A stretch of 64,000 nucleotides of DNA from JADZAI01 sp964390465 (GCA_964390465.1 CAYMIJ010000001.1:124001-188000); one strand, 5' to 3'. Counted from the first letter of the stretch, positions 43,186 through 51,393 are shown. A program made the numbers and translations. The notes: generated by a model not told the origin, from the sequence alone.

Positions 43186-43923
43186 TTATTCGTTTGCGGC
43201 ATGATATAAAACTTTCCCCTCAGCGCTCTGGCTCCGTAGACGCCACCCTTTACTCAAGTCCAGAAACACAATTTCGCTTGTACGATCAATGTTTGGTTGG
43301 TTATCTCCCTCTTCGGTGGGCATTAGCCCAAAACTATCGACCTGGAATACGCTCACCTGAGCCGCGCCCGATGGGTCACTCATTTCTCCACAAGTGATAT
43401 AACGGATCGAAACATCCCCGGCAGTCTGGGCTTTTTTTCCATCAATTTGTGAATTTTCTTCACTCTTCAGCGTCACAGAACCGCCAACCTTCAATGCAGA
43501 AATCTCTTTCACTAAGTCAGAAGAATATGTCCAGGTTCTGGATGCACTCAAATCGCCATTTTGCTGGTAAGAGTTATATGCAATCGGAACAATACCATAC
43601 ATCATCGACCCTTCACTCATAACTGATTTACGAATATCAGCCGGAACTCCAGCCACATTCGCGATATGCAAATAGGTTTTGTAAAAAACAGTATTATCAA
43701 CTGTTTTTTCAACATCGGTGATAAGCTCCAGATATTTTGATGATGAAGCCTGAAAGCGCACCTTGAACCCCGCATTGGGGGGGATGTAGGCGCTCATTGA
43801 AGGGCATTCATGCAACTCTTTCCACCCCTCGGGGTAAATCACGCTCAGCTGTTGAGATATTGCGCATGGTGCAGAAATGACACCGCACATCAAAACTACA
43901 CTCACAGCACTTGCACGCATCAT
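43186..43923 (-). CDS. Unknown secreted protein within the exporter operon
   Basis: 245 residues from the ATG at 43923, set by GGAGGG 7 bases upstream. A signal peptide (RASAVSVVLMCGVISAPCAI) precedes a mature part with LSVIYPEGWKELHECPSM and two further Cys (CPSM, TCGE). I recognise no family. It lies between the two adaptors and after a truncated third. Base composition is visibly more AT-rich than the adaptors on either side, a sign of separate origin. It could be a periplasmic partner or substrate of the exporter; this is inference from position. Confidence 0.7.
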   Translation of the reverse strand: MMRASAVSVVLMCGVISAPCAISQQLSVIYPEGWKELHECPSMSAYIPPNAGFKVRFQASSSKYLELITDVEKTVDNTVFYKTYLHIANVAGVPADIRKSVMSEGSMMYGIVPIAYNSYQQNGDLSASRTWTYSSDLVKEISALKVGGSVTLKSEENSQIDGKKAQTAGDVSIRYITCGEMSDPSGAAQVSVFQVDSFGLMPTEEGDNQPNIDRTSEIVFLDLSKGWRLRSQSAEGKVLYHAANE

Positions 43924-43951
43924 TGCTGCACCCTCCACGAATTAAGCGATA

Positions 43952-44050
43952 TCAGCCACCATGTCCGTCTGATGTGCTGCTGCCATCCGGTGCGCAGGCA
44001 GAAGACAAAGCGCCGAGCAAAGCCACAAATGGCAATCTTGAACGACGCAT
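43952..44050 (-). pseudogene. 5' remnant of a third adaptor gene
   Basis: Starting at an ATG at 44050, 18 bp after the stop of adaptor copy 2, the minus strand reads a 32-codon lipoprotein leader (LPFVALLGALSSACAPDG, then SSTSDGHGG) and stops with TGA. This lines up with the first 37 residues of adaptor copy 1, FPFILALVVLSSACSPNGGSASDGG, and then ends where the adaptor core should begin. It is best read as the 5' end of a duplicated adaptor gene whose body has been lost. A genuine 32-residue lipopeptide cannot be excluded. Confidence 0.65.
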
Positions 44051-44068
44051 CGTGCGCTACCCTCTGCC

Positions 44069-45286
44069 CTACATTTGCGGCTTGGTGTCGCCGGTGATGA
44101 CAACATCACCGGGCAAGAGACCTTCCGTCACTTCCACGTAGTCGTCGGTCTGCATTCCAATTTTCACTTCCCGCCGCGCCCATTGATCGTCCTGCATAAC
44201 AAAAACTCTGGCCAGGCCTTTGCCGCGCAGGTACCCCGCCTCAGCAGCATTGACTGCCCCCGGCTCAGATAGATCAAGTCCATCGCCCTTAAACGTATCA
44301 ATCAAATCCTGAGGCAGCTTCGCAAGATAGTCTCGCGGTTTGTAGTAAAGCGCGGCGACGGGAATGCGCAGCGTGGAAAGGGCATCAGCACGGATCAGCT
44401 CCACCGATGCCGTCATACCGGAAAAAAGCATCTTGCCACGGTTCTGAACCGTGATGATGGCAGGATAGGAAACAAACCGACCATTCTTGGTGGGCGTTGA
44501 GTCCAGCTTTTCAAGCTTGGCAAAAAAACGGGTTTTGCCAAAGGCGTCGGCCCGGACAATCACGCTCATGTCGGGCTTGATCCGATGAACATCAGATTCC
44601 GGGATCAGCGCGATCACCTGCATCGTGTCGAGTGTATTGCCGATCAGGAAAGCCGGTGCCGTGTCCCCAGGGGACACCGTCTGGCCGGACCGCAGACTGA
44701 TGCCTACCACCGCGCCCGCACTGGGCGAGGCAATAACATAAAGCTTCGCCTTGGCCGCCGCGGCGTCATATAGGGCTTCGGCGCTGCGCCCTTCTGCCTC
44801 AGACCGCTCTACGGCAGCCTTCGCTGCATCAAGTTGCAGGCGCAGTTTTTCCAAGGCTGCCGGGCTGTTGATGCCGGCTTTTTCCAGCGAGCTTTTGTTT
44901 CTCAGCTCTGTTTCGATCTGCCGCATGGCAGCATTGGCTTCATCGACGCGCGCCTTGGCGGCATCGGCATTGGCACGGGCGGCGCGCACATCGGCGGCCT
45001 CATTCGGGTCACGTAACTCAGCCAATGCCTGACCTTCTGAAACAGTGTCGTTCAGGCCGACCAGAACTTTCGTCACCGTGCCAGTGGTGGCAGCCCGCAC
45101 CTCGACCTGCCCCACCGCTTCCAGCGAACCCACCGCCGGCACCACATCGCGGACATCACCGACTTCAACTGTAGCTGTCTTGTATGGTCCGCTGGCCTCG
45201 TCGGCACTTTCACTCGCACCACCGCTTGGCGAGCAGGCAGCCAGTATTGGCAAAGACACTGCCAGAAAAACAAATGGATTTTTCAT
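44069..45286 (-). CDS. Periplasmic adaptor (MacA/HlyD family), lipoprotein, copy 2
   Basis: 405 residues. The lipobox is LAAC in AVSLPILAACSPSGG. The rest is a paralogue of copy 1: YKTATVEVGDVRDVVPAVGSLEAVGQVEVRAATTG, a helical hairpin of similar length, and the same end (LLPGDVVITGDTKPQM). The DNA of the last 50 bp is also very similar, so the duplication may be fairly recent or kept alike by gene conversion. It is the first gene of the exporter operon. About 165 bp of upstream sequence before the right-hand repeat would hold its promoter, but I cannot name one with confidence. Confidence 0.9.
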   Translation of the reverse strand: MKNPFVFLAVSLPILAACSPSGGASESADEASGPYKTATVEVGDVRDVVPAVGSLEAVGQVEVRAATTGTVTKVLVGLNDTVSEGQALAELRDPNEAADVRAARANADAAKARVDEANAAMRQIETELRNKSSLEKAGINSPAALEKLRLQLDAAKAAVERSEAEGRSAEALYDAAAAKAKLYVIASPSAGAVVGISLRSGQTVSPGDTAPAFLIGNTLDTMQVIALIPESDVHRIKPDMSVIVRADAFGKTRFFAKLEKLDSTPTKNGRFVSYPAIITVQNRGKMLFSGMTASVELIRADALSTLRIPVAALYYKPRDYLAKLPQDLIDTFKGDGLDLSEPGAVNAAEAGYLRGKGLARVFVMQDDQWARREVKIGMQTDDYVEVTEGLLPGDVVITGDTKPQM

Positions 45287-45451
45287 GGGTTACCCAACGC
45301 TGGATTGTTGGACCATGGCGCAGCATCTCATGAAGATCAACTTCTTTGCATGACAATCAATCCCCTGATCTGACAAAGATTCAGATGAACGAGGCTCGCA
45401 AGTTCTTCCGGCGCTTTATTGTTATGCTGATTGATGAAACAGCCACTCCAG

Positions 45452-45496
45452 CGCATACAAAAACGGCCGGGCGCACTGCCCGGCCTTTTTGTTTGC
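45452..45496. repeat. Right 45-bp direct repeat, containing the pleD terminator
   Basis: Second copy of the 39996-40040 element, differing at one base (C at 45464, which breaks one A-T pair at the base of the stem). The GGCCGGGC/GCCCGGCC stem with a 5-base loop is intact and is flanked by A- and T-runs. It sits 16 bp after the pleD stop and terminates that minus-strand gene. Confidence 0.9.
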
Positions 45497-45512
45497 AGTA
45501 TTCGTGTGCGGG

Positions 45513-46889
45513 TCAGGCGGCTTCAGCCACCACCCGGTTACGACCATCGCGCTTGGCCTTGTAAAGGCGTTCATCGGCGCGCTTGAGCATTGTGTCGGCT
45601 GTCTCATCAGCCCGCTCAATGGAAGCGATGCCGATGGAAACGGTCACGTTCAGCGGCTCAGACTTGGTCGAGATCGGGAACGGCTTTTCCGCGACACTCT
45701 GGCGCAGACGCTCGGCCACCGCATAGGCAAACGAAACCTCGGTGTCGGGCATAATCACCACGAACTCCTCGCCGCCAAACCGGCAAGGCAGATCAATCCC
45801 ACGCACATTGGCCTTCAGACGCGCGGCGAACTCTTTCAGCACTTCATCGCCAGCCGCGTGGCCGTGGGTATCGTTGACCGACTTGAAGAAGTCGATGTCC
45901 ATGATCAGGAACGACAGTGGCTTCTTCGCCGCAAGCGACGACGCCAGCTGGCCGTCGAGGTGGCGGGTCATGTAGCGCCGGTTATAGAGCCCCGTCAGCT
46001 GGTCGGTGACGGCCATTTCCAGAGAAAGCTGAAGGTTATGGCGCAGGCTGTCGGAATAGCGCTTGCGCTTGATCTGGGTCTTCACGCGCGCCACCAGCTC
46101 GTTCTTTTCAACCGGACGCATGATGTAGTCGTTGATACCGATTTCCATTGCGCGCAGCAGACGTCGGTTGTCGCCTTCATCAACGGTTGCGAGGATCGGC
46201 GTGTTGCGCGTCGTTTCCATCGCGCGGATCTGGGAAACCACCCTGATCGAGTCCACATCTTCAAGCGACAGCGAGATGATGATCAGGTCGAAGTCGCCAT
46301 CACGAGCCAGCACCAGTGCTTCCTGAGAAGATGCTGTGTGTTTCAGCTCGTGCAGGGGCGACAATGTTTCTGACACGCGCCGGGTGGCTGATTCACGATC
46401 ATCCACCAGAAGAATGCGCCCGCCTTTGTCTTGTGCATCCGGGCTCAACACCTGGGCGGCATCGACTACGCCGAGCGCCTGGCCTGTCGCCTCGCGCATG
46501 CGCAGCTCGTCCGTCATCATCTTCAGACGCGACAGGCTTTTTACGCGCGCCATCAGCGCGACATCATTGACCGGCTTGGTCAGAAAATCATCGGCGCCCG
46601 CCGAAAGCCCGTTCACACGGTCAGACGGCTGATCCAGCGCGGTCACCATTACCACCGGGATATAGGCCGTATCGGGATTGTTCTTCAGGCGGCGACAGAC
46701 CTCGAACCCGTCGATCCCAGGCATCATCACATCCAGCAGGATGATGTCGGGCTTGTGCTCAGCCGCCAGCTTAAGCCCATCCAGGCCGTTCTGTGCGCTC
46801 AGCACATCGTAATATTCAGCAGAGAGCTTCGCCTCCAACAGCTTGATGTTGGTCAGCATGTCATCAATGACAAGGACGCGTGCTGTCAC
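45513..46889 (-). CDS. pleD: PleD, diguanylate cyclase response regulator
   Basis: 458 residues. Two receiver domains come first: DDMLTNIKLLEAKLS with LLDVMMPGIDGFEV (phospho-acceptor Asp), and a second, adaptor receiver beginning ILLVDDRESA. A GGDEF-type domain follows with FGGEEFVVIMPDTE. The inhibitory site RGID lies five residues before it. PleD makes cyclic di-GMP in the stalked-cell programme of Caulobacter. It lies 12 bp after divK, and the two probably share a transcript. Confidence 0.96.
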   Translation of the reverse strand: MTARVLVIDDMLTNIKLLEAKLSAEYYDVLSAQNGLDGLKLAAEHKPDIILLDVMMPGIDGFEVCRRLKNNPDTAYIPVVMVTALDQPSDRVNGLSAGADDFLTKPVNDVALMARVKSLSRLKMMTDELRMREATGQALGVVDAAQVLSPDAQDKGGRILLVDDRESATRRVSETLSPLHELKHTASSQEALVLARDGDFDLIIISLSLEDVDSIRVVSQIRAMETTRNTPILATVDEGDNRRLLRAMEIGINDYIMRPVEKNELVARVKTQIKRKRYSDSLRHNLQLSLEMAVTDQLTGLYNRRYMTRHLDGQLASSLAAKKPLSFLIMDIDFFKSVNDTHGHAAGDEVLKEFAARLKANVRGIDLPCRFGGEEFVVIMPDTEVSFAYAVAERLRQSVAEKPFPISTKSEPLNVTVSIGIASIERADETADTMLKRADERLYKAKRDGRNRVVAEAA

Positions 46890-46901
46890 GTTCGATAAGC
46901 C

Positions 46902-47288
46902 TTAACCGATGAATTTACGGACAGTGTCCAGGAATGTTGCGACAGAAATCGGCTTGGATATATAGGCCTCGCAGCCCCCTTCACGGATTTTTTCCTCATC
47001 GCCCTTCATGGCGAAGGCCGTCACGGCGATGACGGGAATGACATTCAGCTCATCATCCGCCTTCAGCCATTTGGTGACTTCAAGGCCCGATACTTCCGGT
47101 AGCTGAATGTCCATCAGGATCAGATCTGGGCGGTGGGTGCGCGCAATATCCAGTGCCTCCATGCCGTCTTTTGTTTGCAGGGTCCGGTATCCATGCGCTT
47201 CAAGAAGATCGTTGAACAGTTTCATGTTCAACTCGTTATCTTCGACGATCAGCACCGTTTTCTGCGGTTTTTCCATCGCAAGCGCCAT
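46902..47288 (-). CDS. divK: DivK, single-domain cell-cycle response regulator
   Basis: 128 residues from the ATG at 47288, preceded by AAGGTGG 8 bases upstream; ATGs at 47276 and 47342 are alternatives. The body is a lone receiver: TVLIVEDNELNMKLFNDLLEAHGY, then LILMDIQLPEVSGLEVTKWLK (phospho-acceptor Asp), and GGCEAYISKPISVATFL. It is nearly identical to Caulobacter DivK in these blocks. DivK signals through DivL and CckA to control CtrA. It diverges from the DUF3572 gene across 99 bp. Confidence 0.96.
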   Translation of the reverse strand: MALAMEKPQKTVLIVEDNELNMKLFNDLLEAHGYRTLQTKDGMEALDIARTHRPDLILMDIQLPEVSGLEVTKWLKADDELNVIPVIAVTAFAMKGDEEKIREGGCEAYISKPISVATFLDTVRKFIG

Positions 47289-47387
47289 TTGATCCGCCAC
47301 CTTGTTGAGCCCCGGCTTCTGTCCGCTGTTGCGGCTTCTCATCGGCCGGGCCTATTGAGTTGCTGTGACCATATCGCAAACGTGTTA

Positions 47388-47669
47388 ATGCAGACTGAAA
47401 TGCCCGCCATGGTTGTTGACCCGTCCGTCATTTCTCTGCAGGCGCTGGCCTTCGTGGCGGCGGACGAGGCGCTTTTGCCCCGTTTTCTGGCGCTGAGCGG
47501 CCTCAGCCCCCAGTCCCTGCGCGCTGCAGCGGGCGACCCTGAAACCCATGCCGCCGTGCTGCAATTCGTGCTGGGGCACGAGCCAACGGCACGCGCCTTT
47601 GCGGAATCAGCCGGGCTGTCGGCGGATGCGCTGCACCGCGCCGCCCATCAGCTTGGTGTCACCTTGTGA
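47388..47669 (+). CDS. DUF3572 family protein
   Basis: 93 residues from the ATG at 47388; ATGs at 47400 and 47409 are alternatives. The family pattern ALAFVAADEALLPRFLALSGLSPQSLRAAAGDP is clear. DUF3572 proteins are small helical proteins common beside divK in alphaproteobacteria; their role is unknown. Its stop overlaps the GTG start of the next gene by 4 bp. Confidence 0.88.
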   Translation: MQTEMPAMVVDPSVISLQALAFVAADEALLPRFLALSGLSPQSLRAAAGDPETHAAVLQFVLGHEPTARAFAESAGLSADALHRAAHQLGVTL

Positions 47670-48268
47670 GCCGCCCGCTTGTCATCTGTGACGCCGACGA
47701 AGTGTTGCTGCGCTTTGTCGAAGGGCTGGAGGTCTGGCTGCCCACACAGGGCGCGGTTCTTGACCTGCAGGGCTATGCGCTGACCGGCAATATCAAGGAC
47801 ACCAGTACTGGCGTTCCCCTGCCTGGCCCGGATGTTTCTGCGCTCATCAAGACCTTCCACCGCACCGGCGGCCTTGACCTTCAGCCCGTTGCAGGCGCGG
47901 CCGAGGCGCTCGCCGCCATCGCCGCACAGGCCGACATTGTGGTGCTGACCAATATCGCCGACGATCTGGCCACCGCCCGGCAGGCGAACCTCGCCGCGCA
48001 CGGCATACCCTATCCTGTTCATACCAATAGCGGGCTGAAAGGCCCCGCCGCCGCAAGGCTGGCTGCTGGTGCAGGCGCGCCGGTCTTTTTCATCGACGAC
48101 ATTCCGCACAACCATGTCTCGGTGGCTGAGGCCCTGCCACACAGCCACCGCATCCAGTTTGTCGGCGACAAGCGCCTGTTCGCGGCCACACGGCGGACCG
48201 AAGCCGCGCATCTCCTGTCCAACAGCTGGGCCGAGGCATCGCGCTGGATACTCGACCGCCTGCCGTGA
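47666..48268 (+). CDS. HAD-superfamily protein
   Basis: 200 residues. Motif I is ICDADEVLL (DxD), motif II VVLTNIADD, a Lys in GLKGPAAARL and motif IV FFIDDIPHN, so a haloacid-dehalogenase-like phosphatase fold is likely active. The start is GTG, coupled to the DUF3572 stop. The substrate is unknown. The ROK kinase gene begins 12 bp later. Confidence 0.85.
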   Translation: MSRPLVICDADEVLLRFVEGLEVWLPTQGAVLDLQGYALTGNIKDTSTGVPLPGPDVSALIKTFHRTGGLDLQPVAGAAEALAAIAAQADIVVLTNIADDLATARQANLAAHGIPYPVHTNSGLKGPAAARLAAGAGAPVFFIDDIPHNHVSVAEALPHSHRIQFVGDKRLFAATRRTEAAHLLSNSWAEASRWILDRLP

Positions 48269-48280
48269 AACTGAAATGAT

Positions 48281-49192
48281 ATGCCCATGCGTATCGGCAT
48301 CGACCTTGGCGGCACGAAGATCGAAGGCATCCTCATGGATGCAGGCGGCGGCATCATCGCGCGCCATCGCGTCGCCACCCCGCAACACGATTATCACGGC
48401 ATCATCGCTGCCATCGCCGCGCTGGTGGCGCACCTCGCCACAGGCCGCAGCGTTTGTAAGAACGCGCCCGTCGGCGTCGGCATTCCTGGCGCCATCAGCC
48501 GCCGCACCGGCCTTATCAAGAACGCCAACACAACCTGCTTGATCGGTCGGCCGCTCGACCGCGATCTGGCGGCGGCACTGCATCGCCCGGTGCGCCTTGC
48601 CAATGACGCCAACTGCTTCGCTCTTTCAGAAGCCAGCGATGGCGCAGGAAAAGGCCACGGCGTTGTGTTTGGCGTGATCCTCGGCACCGGCTGCGGCGGC
48701 GGGTTGGTAGTGAAGGGTGAAATCATCGAAGGGCTGAACGCCATTGGCGGCGAATGGGGGCACAATCCCCTGCCGTGGCCCGACCCGTCTGAAATCGAAG
48801 GCGCCCCGTGTTACTGCGGCAAGCGCGGCTGCATCGAAACATGGATTTCAGGCCCCGCTTTCGCCACCGATCACCAGCGTGCCAGCGGCATCCATATGAA
48901 GGCCGAGGAGATCGTCTCAGCCGCCGCGAACGGACAGGCCTGCGCCGAAGCCTCCATCGAGCGCCTCGCCCAGCGCATCGGCAAGGCACTGGCCAGCGTG
49001 GTCAATATCGTGGACCCCGACATCATCGTGCTGGGCGGCGGGCTTTCCAACATCGCCGCGCTCTATCCGCTGATCCCGCCGGTGATCGCGCGCCATGCTT
49101 TTTCCGACGAGATCATCACACCGGTGGTGCGGGCGGTGCATGGCGACAGCGGCGGGGTGCGCGGGGCGGCGTGGCTGTGGCCGCCGGGCTGA
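48281..49192 (+). CDS. ROK-family sugar kinase (fructokinase/GlcNAc kinase type)
   Basis: 303 residues. The ATP motif is GIDLGGTKIEG, the sugar/catalytic part is RLANDANCFALSEA (catalytic Asp) and the zinc motif is CYCGKRGCIETW, typical of ROK kinases. It phosphorylates a hexose or amino sugar; specificity cannot be read. An ATG at 48287 is an alternative start. It follows the HAD gene and is 3 bp before dinB. Confidence 0.88.
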   Translation: MPMRIGIDLGGTKIEGILMDAGGGIIARHRVATPQHDYHGIIAAIAALVAHLATGRSVCKNAPVGVGIPGAISRRTGLIKNANTTCLIGRPLDRDLAAALHRPVRLANDANCFALSEASDGAGKGHGVVFGVILGTGCGGGLVVKGEIIEGLNAIGGEWGHNPLPWPDPSEIEGAPCYCGKRGCIETWISGPAFATDHQRASGIHMKAEEIVSAAANGQACAEASIERLAQRIGKALASVVNIVDPDIIVLGGGLSNIAALYPLIPPVIARHAFSDEIITPVVRAVHGDSGGVRGAAWLWPPG

Positions 49193-49195
49193 CCC

Positions 49196-50452
49196 ATGAC
49201 GGCGCTGTGCCTTTCCTGTTTCGACCGTTCAGCCAGTACCGGCGCGAAACACTGCCCGAACTGCCGCAGCCCGCGCCTGCGCTTCCATGATGAAATGGAT
49301 GTGCTCTCGCTCGCCCATGTCGATTGCGACGCTTTCTATGCCGCCATTGAGAAACGCGATGACCCGTCGCTGGCCGACAAGCCGGTGATCATCGGCGGCG
49401 GCAGACGCGGCGTCGTTTCCACCTGCTGCTATATCGCCCGCACTTTCGGGGTCCGCTCGGCCATGCCGATGTTCAAGGCGCTGAAGGCCTGCCCCGATGC
49501 CGTGGTCATCAAGCCCGACATGGCGAAATATGTCGGCGTCAGCCGCGCGATGAAAGAGATGATGCGCGCCACCACGCCACTGGTGGAAACGCTCTCTCTC
49601 GATGAAGCCTTCCTCGATCTTTCCGGCACCGACCGTCTGCATCGTCAGCCGCCCGCCGTGACTCTGGCGAAACTCGCCCGGCGCATCGAAACAGAACTTG
49701 GCATCACCGTTTCCATCGGCCTCAGTCACAACAAGTTCCTCGCCAAGTTTTCCTCCGAACTCGACAAGCCGCGCGGCTTTGCAATCGTCGGGCGCAACGA
49801 GGCGATGAGTGTTCTCGCGCCGCGCCCGGTCACGGCGATCTATGGTGTCGGCAAGGCCTTTGCGGCGGTGCTGGCAGCAGACGGCATCACCACCATGGGC
49901 CAGCTTCAGGCGCGCGACCAGACCGACATGCTGAAACGCTATGGTTCGATGGGCGGGCATATCTGGCGGCTGGCGCGCGGCGAGGACAGCCGCACGGTGG
50001 ACCCGGAAAGCGACATGCGGGGCATGTCGGCCGAAACCACTTTCAACGACGACATTGCCGATGTCGCTGCGCTCGACCGCATATTGTGGGGGCTGTGCGA
50101 AAAAGTCTCAGGCCGCGCCAAGGCGGCTGGCATTGGCGGTGCGACGGTCCAGCTGAAACTGCGCGGCACCGATTTCAAAATCCTCACCCGTCGCACGACG
50201 CTGCATGGGCCGACCCAGCTTGCCGAGGTGATCTATCAGGCAGCGCACCGTCTGCTCACCGCCACGGCGGACGGCAAAGCGAAATACCGCCTCATCGGAG
50301 TTGGCCTTGCCAGCCTCGCCGATGCCGATCAGTGCGATCTTTTTGATCTCTTTCGGGCCGACGAGAAAAAAAACGCCGACGCCGAACGCGCCATCGACGC
50401 CGTCCGCGCCAAGTTCGGCAACACCGCCATCCTCAAAGGCCGGGCGGTGTGA
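49196..50452 (+). CDS. dinB: DNA polymerase IV with N-terminal zinc-ribbon
   Basis: 418 residues. The Y-family core begins LAHVDCDAFYAAIEKRDDP and contains YSVDEAFLD-like LSLDEAFLDLSG, then the little-finger domain. Before the core are about 35 residues with Cys5, Cys8, Cys20 and Cys23, a likely zinc ribbon seen in some alphaproteobacterial DinB proteins. The sliding-clamp motif QCDLFDLF lies near the C-terminus. It copies past damaged DNA. No SOS box is visible before it, as it lies inside an operon. Confidence 0.93.
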   Translation: MTALCLSCFDRSASTGAKHCPNCRSPRLRFHDEMDVLSLAHVDCDAFYAAIEKRDDPSLADKPVIIGGGRRGVVSTCCYIARTFGVRSAMPMFKALKACPDAVVIKPDMAKYVGVSRAMKEMMRATTPLVETLSLDEAFLDLSGTDRLHRQPPAVTLAKLARRIETELGITVSIGLSHNKFLAKFSSELDKPRGFAIVGRNEAMSVLAPRPVTAIYGVGKAFAAVLAADGITTMGQLQARDQTDMLKRYGSMGGHIWRLARGEDSRTVDPESDMRGMSAETTFNDDIADVAALDRILWGLCEKVSGRAKAAGIGGATVQLKLRGTDFKILTRRTTLHGPTQLAEVIYQAAHRLLTATADGKAKYRLIGVGLASLADADQCDLFDLFRADEKKNADAERAIDAVRAKFGNTAILKGRAV

Positions 50453-50657
50453 AGCGCTTAATCCGGCCCGCTAGGTCCTGACTCTACTTGGCCTGCATAT
50501 ACGACGCCTGTCCGCCCAGCCTTGAAGAATCGCCCTCAGTTTCCTCGTCGCAAATATTTGTGTGAGACAAATAGTCCGTCCGGCCGCCTAAAACCGCTCT
50601 CGTGACAGAAATCTGCATCTTTACAAACCAGACCAAATAGGCCCAGTTTAAGATATT

Positions 50658-51056
50658 CTATCTCGCGTCGGGGCAGGCTGATTGTAATTTTATTCTTAAT
50701 TCTCCATTATTAGGCCCAATTTCAAAATAAAAATAATTTTTGAAATATTCTATTCTTTTTATGTATGACGAGATTTCAATAAAATAGGGGTTAATAACCT
50801 TAAGGTCGGGCCTATATGAAATCTCCGCAAGAAGAATTGCGCTAATGTCATGATTATTTCTGTCGAGGCAAATGACGCCGCGTTGACGTACCAGCATTTG
50901 ATCATCTAAGTCTAGGTATGTATATATTCTAAAATATGGAGTTAAATATAATGTAGACCCTTCATGGGCATATTTTCTGCAAATTTCATCAGGTGATGGA
51001 TCGTCACAGGATATCAGAAAAAATAGCATACACACGCATTTAAACAAATTTCTCAT
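50658..51056 (-). CDS. Small unknown lipoprotein, AT-rich gene
   Basis: 132 residues with a lipoprotein leader (MRNLFKCVCMLFFLISC, modified Cys17). AGGAAAT precedes the ATG by about 9 bases. The mature part is Tyr/Ile-rich (PYFRIYTYLDLDDQMLVRQRGVICLDRNNHD). I recognise no family. The gene is clearly more AT-rich than everything around it and so was probably acquired from elsewhere. About 200 bp before it, after dinB, hold no gene I can support. Confidence 0.7.
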   Translation of the reverse strand: MRNLFKCVCMLFFLISCDDPSPDEICRKYAHEGSTLYLTPYFRIYTYLDLDDQMLVRQRGVICLDRNNHDISAILLAEISYRPDLKVINPYFIEISSYIKRIEYFKNYFYFEIGPNNGELRIKLQSACPDAR

Positions 51057-51321
51057 GGAATTTATTTCCTATAGATCAATATCCACCCTCAACAGAGAAT
51101 TGGTCATTAACATCGTCTCGTATTATACCTGACCTGCCACCGAGTTGTCATTCAGAAACGATGAATACCTTGAGGGGTTTTACGCTGCATGGCGCGGGTG
51201 CAGCACGGGCTATCAGCTAGGCGGGTCGTGGATACGGCGCTGGTCGTTCGCAGCATCCTTATTCATTGAAAACTGGGGAACGAATGGATGTGGGTCGGCG
51301 CGCGCCAACCGCAAAATATGG
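51057..51321. other. Gap without a convincing gene
   Basis: Between the AT-rich lipoprotein gene and the lexA promoter I find no supported gene. The first 70 bp are AT-rich and probably contain the lipoprotein promoter (minus strand). A frame opening with TTG at 51145 gives 72 residues, but the start is poor and the product has no recognisable features. Confidence 0.6.
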
Positions 51322-51350
51322 TTGACGTGTATTGCGAACCAAGATAGAAC
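51322..51350 (+). promoter_or_regulatory. lexA promoter overlapped by an SOS box
   Basis: A -35 TTGACG (51322-51327) and -10 TAGAAC (51345-51350) are 17 bp apart. GAAC-N7-GAAC occupies 51336-51350 (GTTC-N7-GTTC on the other strand), the direct-repeat LexA box of Alphaproteobacteria. Because the box covers the -10, LexA would repress its own gene until RecA triggers its self-cleavage. Confidence 0.85.
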
Positions 51351-51393
51351 ATATCAGGAATAATGCGCATTTGTTCTGGCGCCGGAGGCAAGC

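Noticed and set aside
45346..45564. 72-residue plus-strand frame upstream of the second adaptor
   Set aside because: It reads through the terminator repeat and into pleD antisense; the part before the repeat (MNEARKFFRRF) is too short to support, though it might be a fragment at the insertion boundary.
45489..46373. 294-residue plus-strand open frame
   Set aside because: Antisense to pleD; no recognisable feature.
51145..51363. 72-residue plus-strand frame before lexA
   Set aside because: It starts with TTG without a ribosome-binding site, overlaps the lexA promoter and SOS box, and has no known feature.
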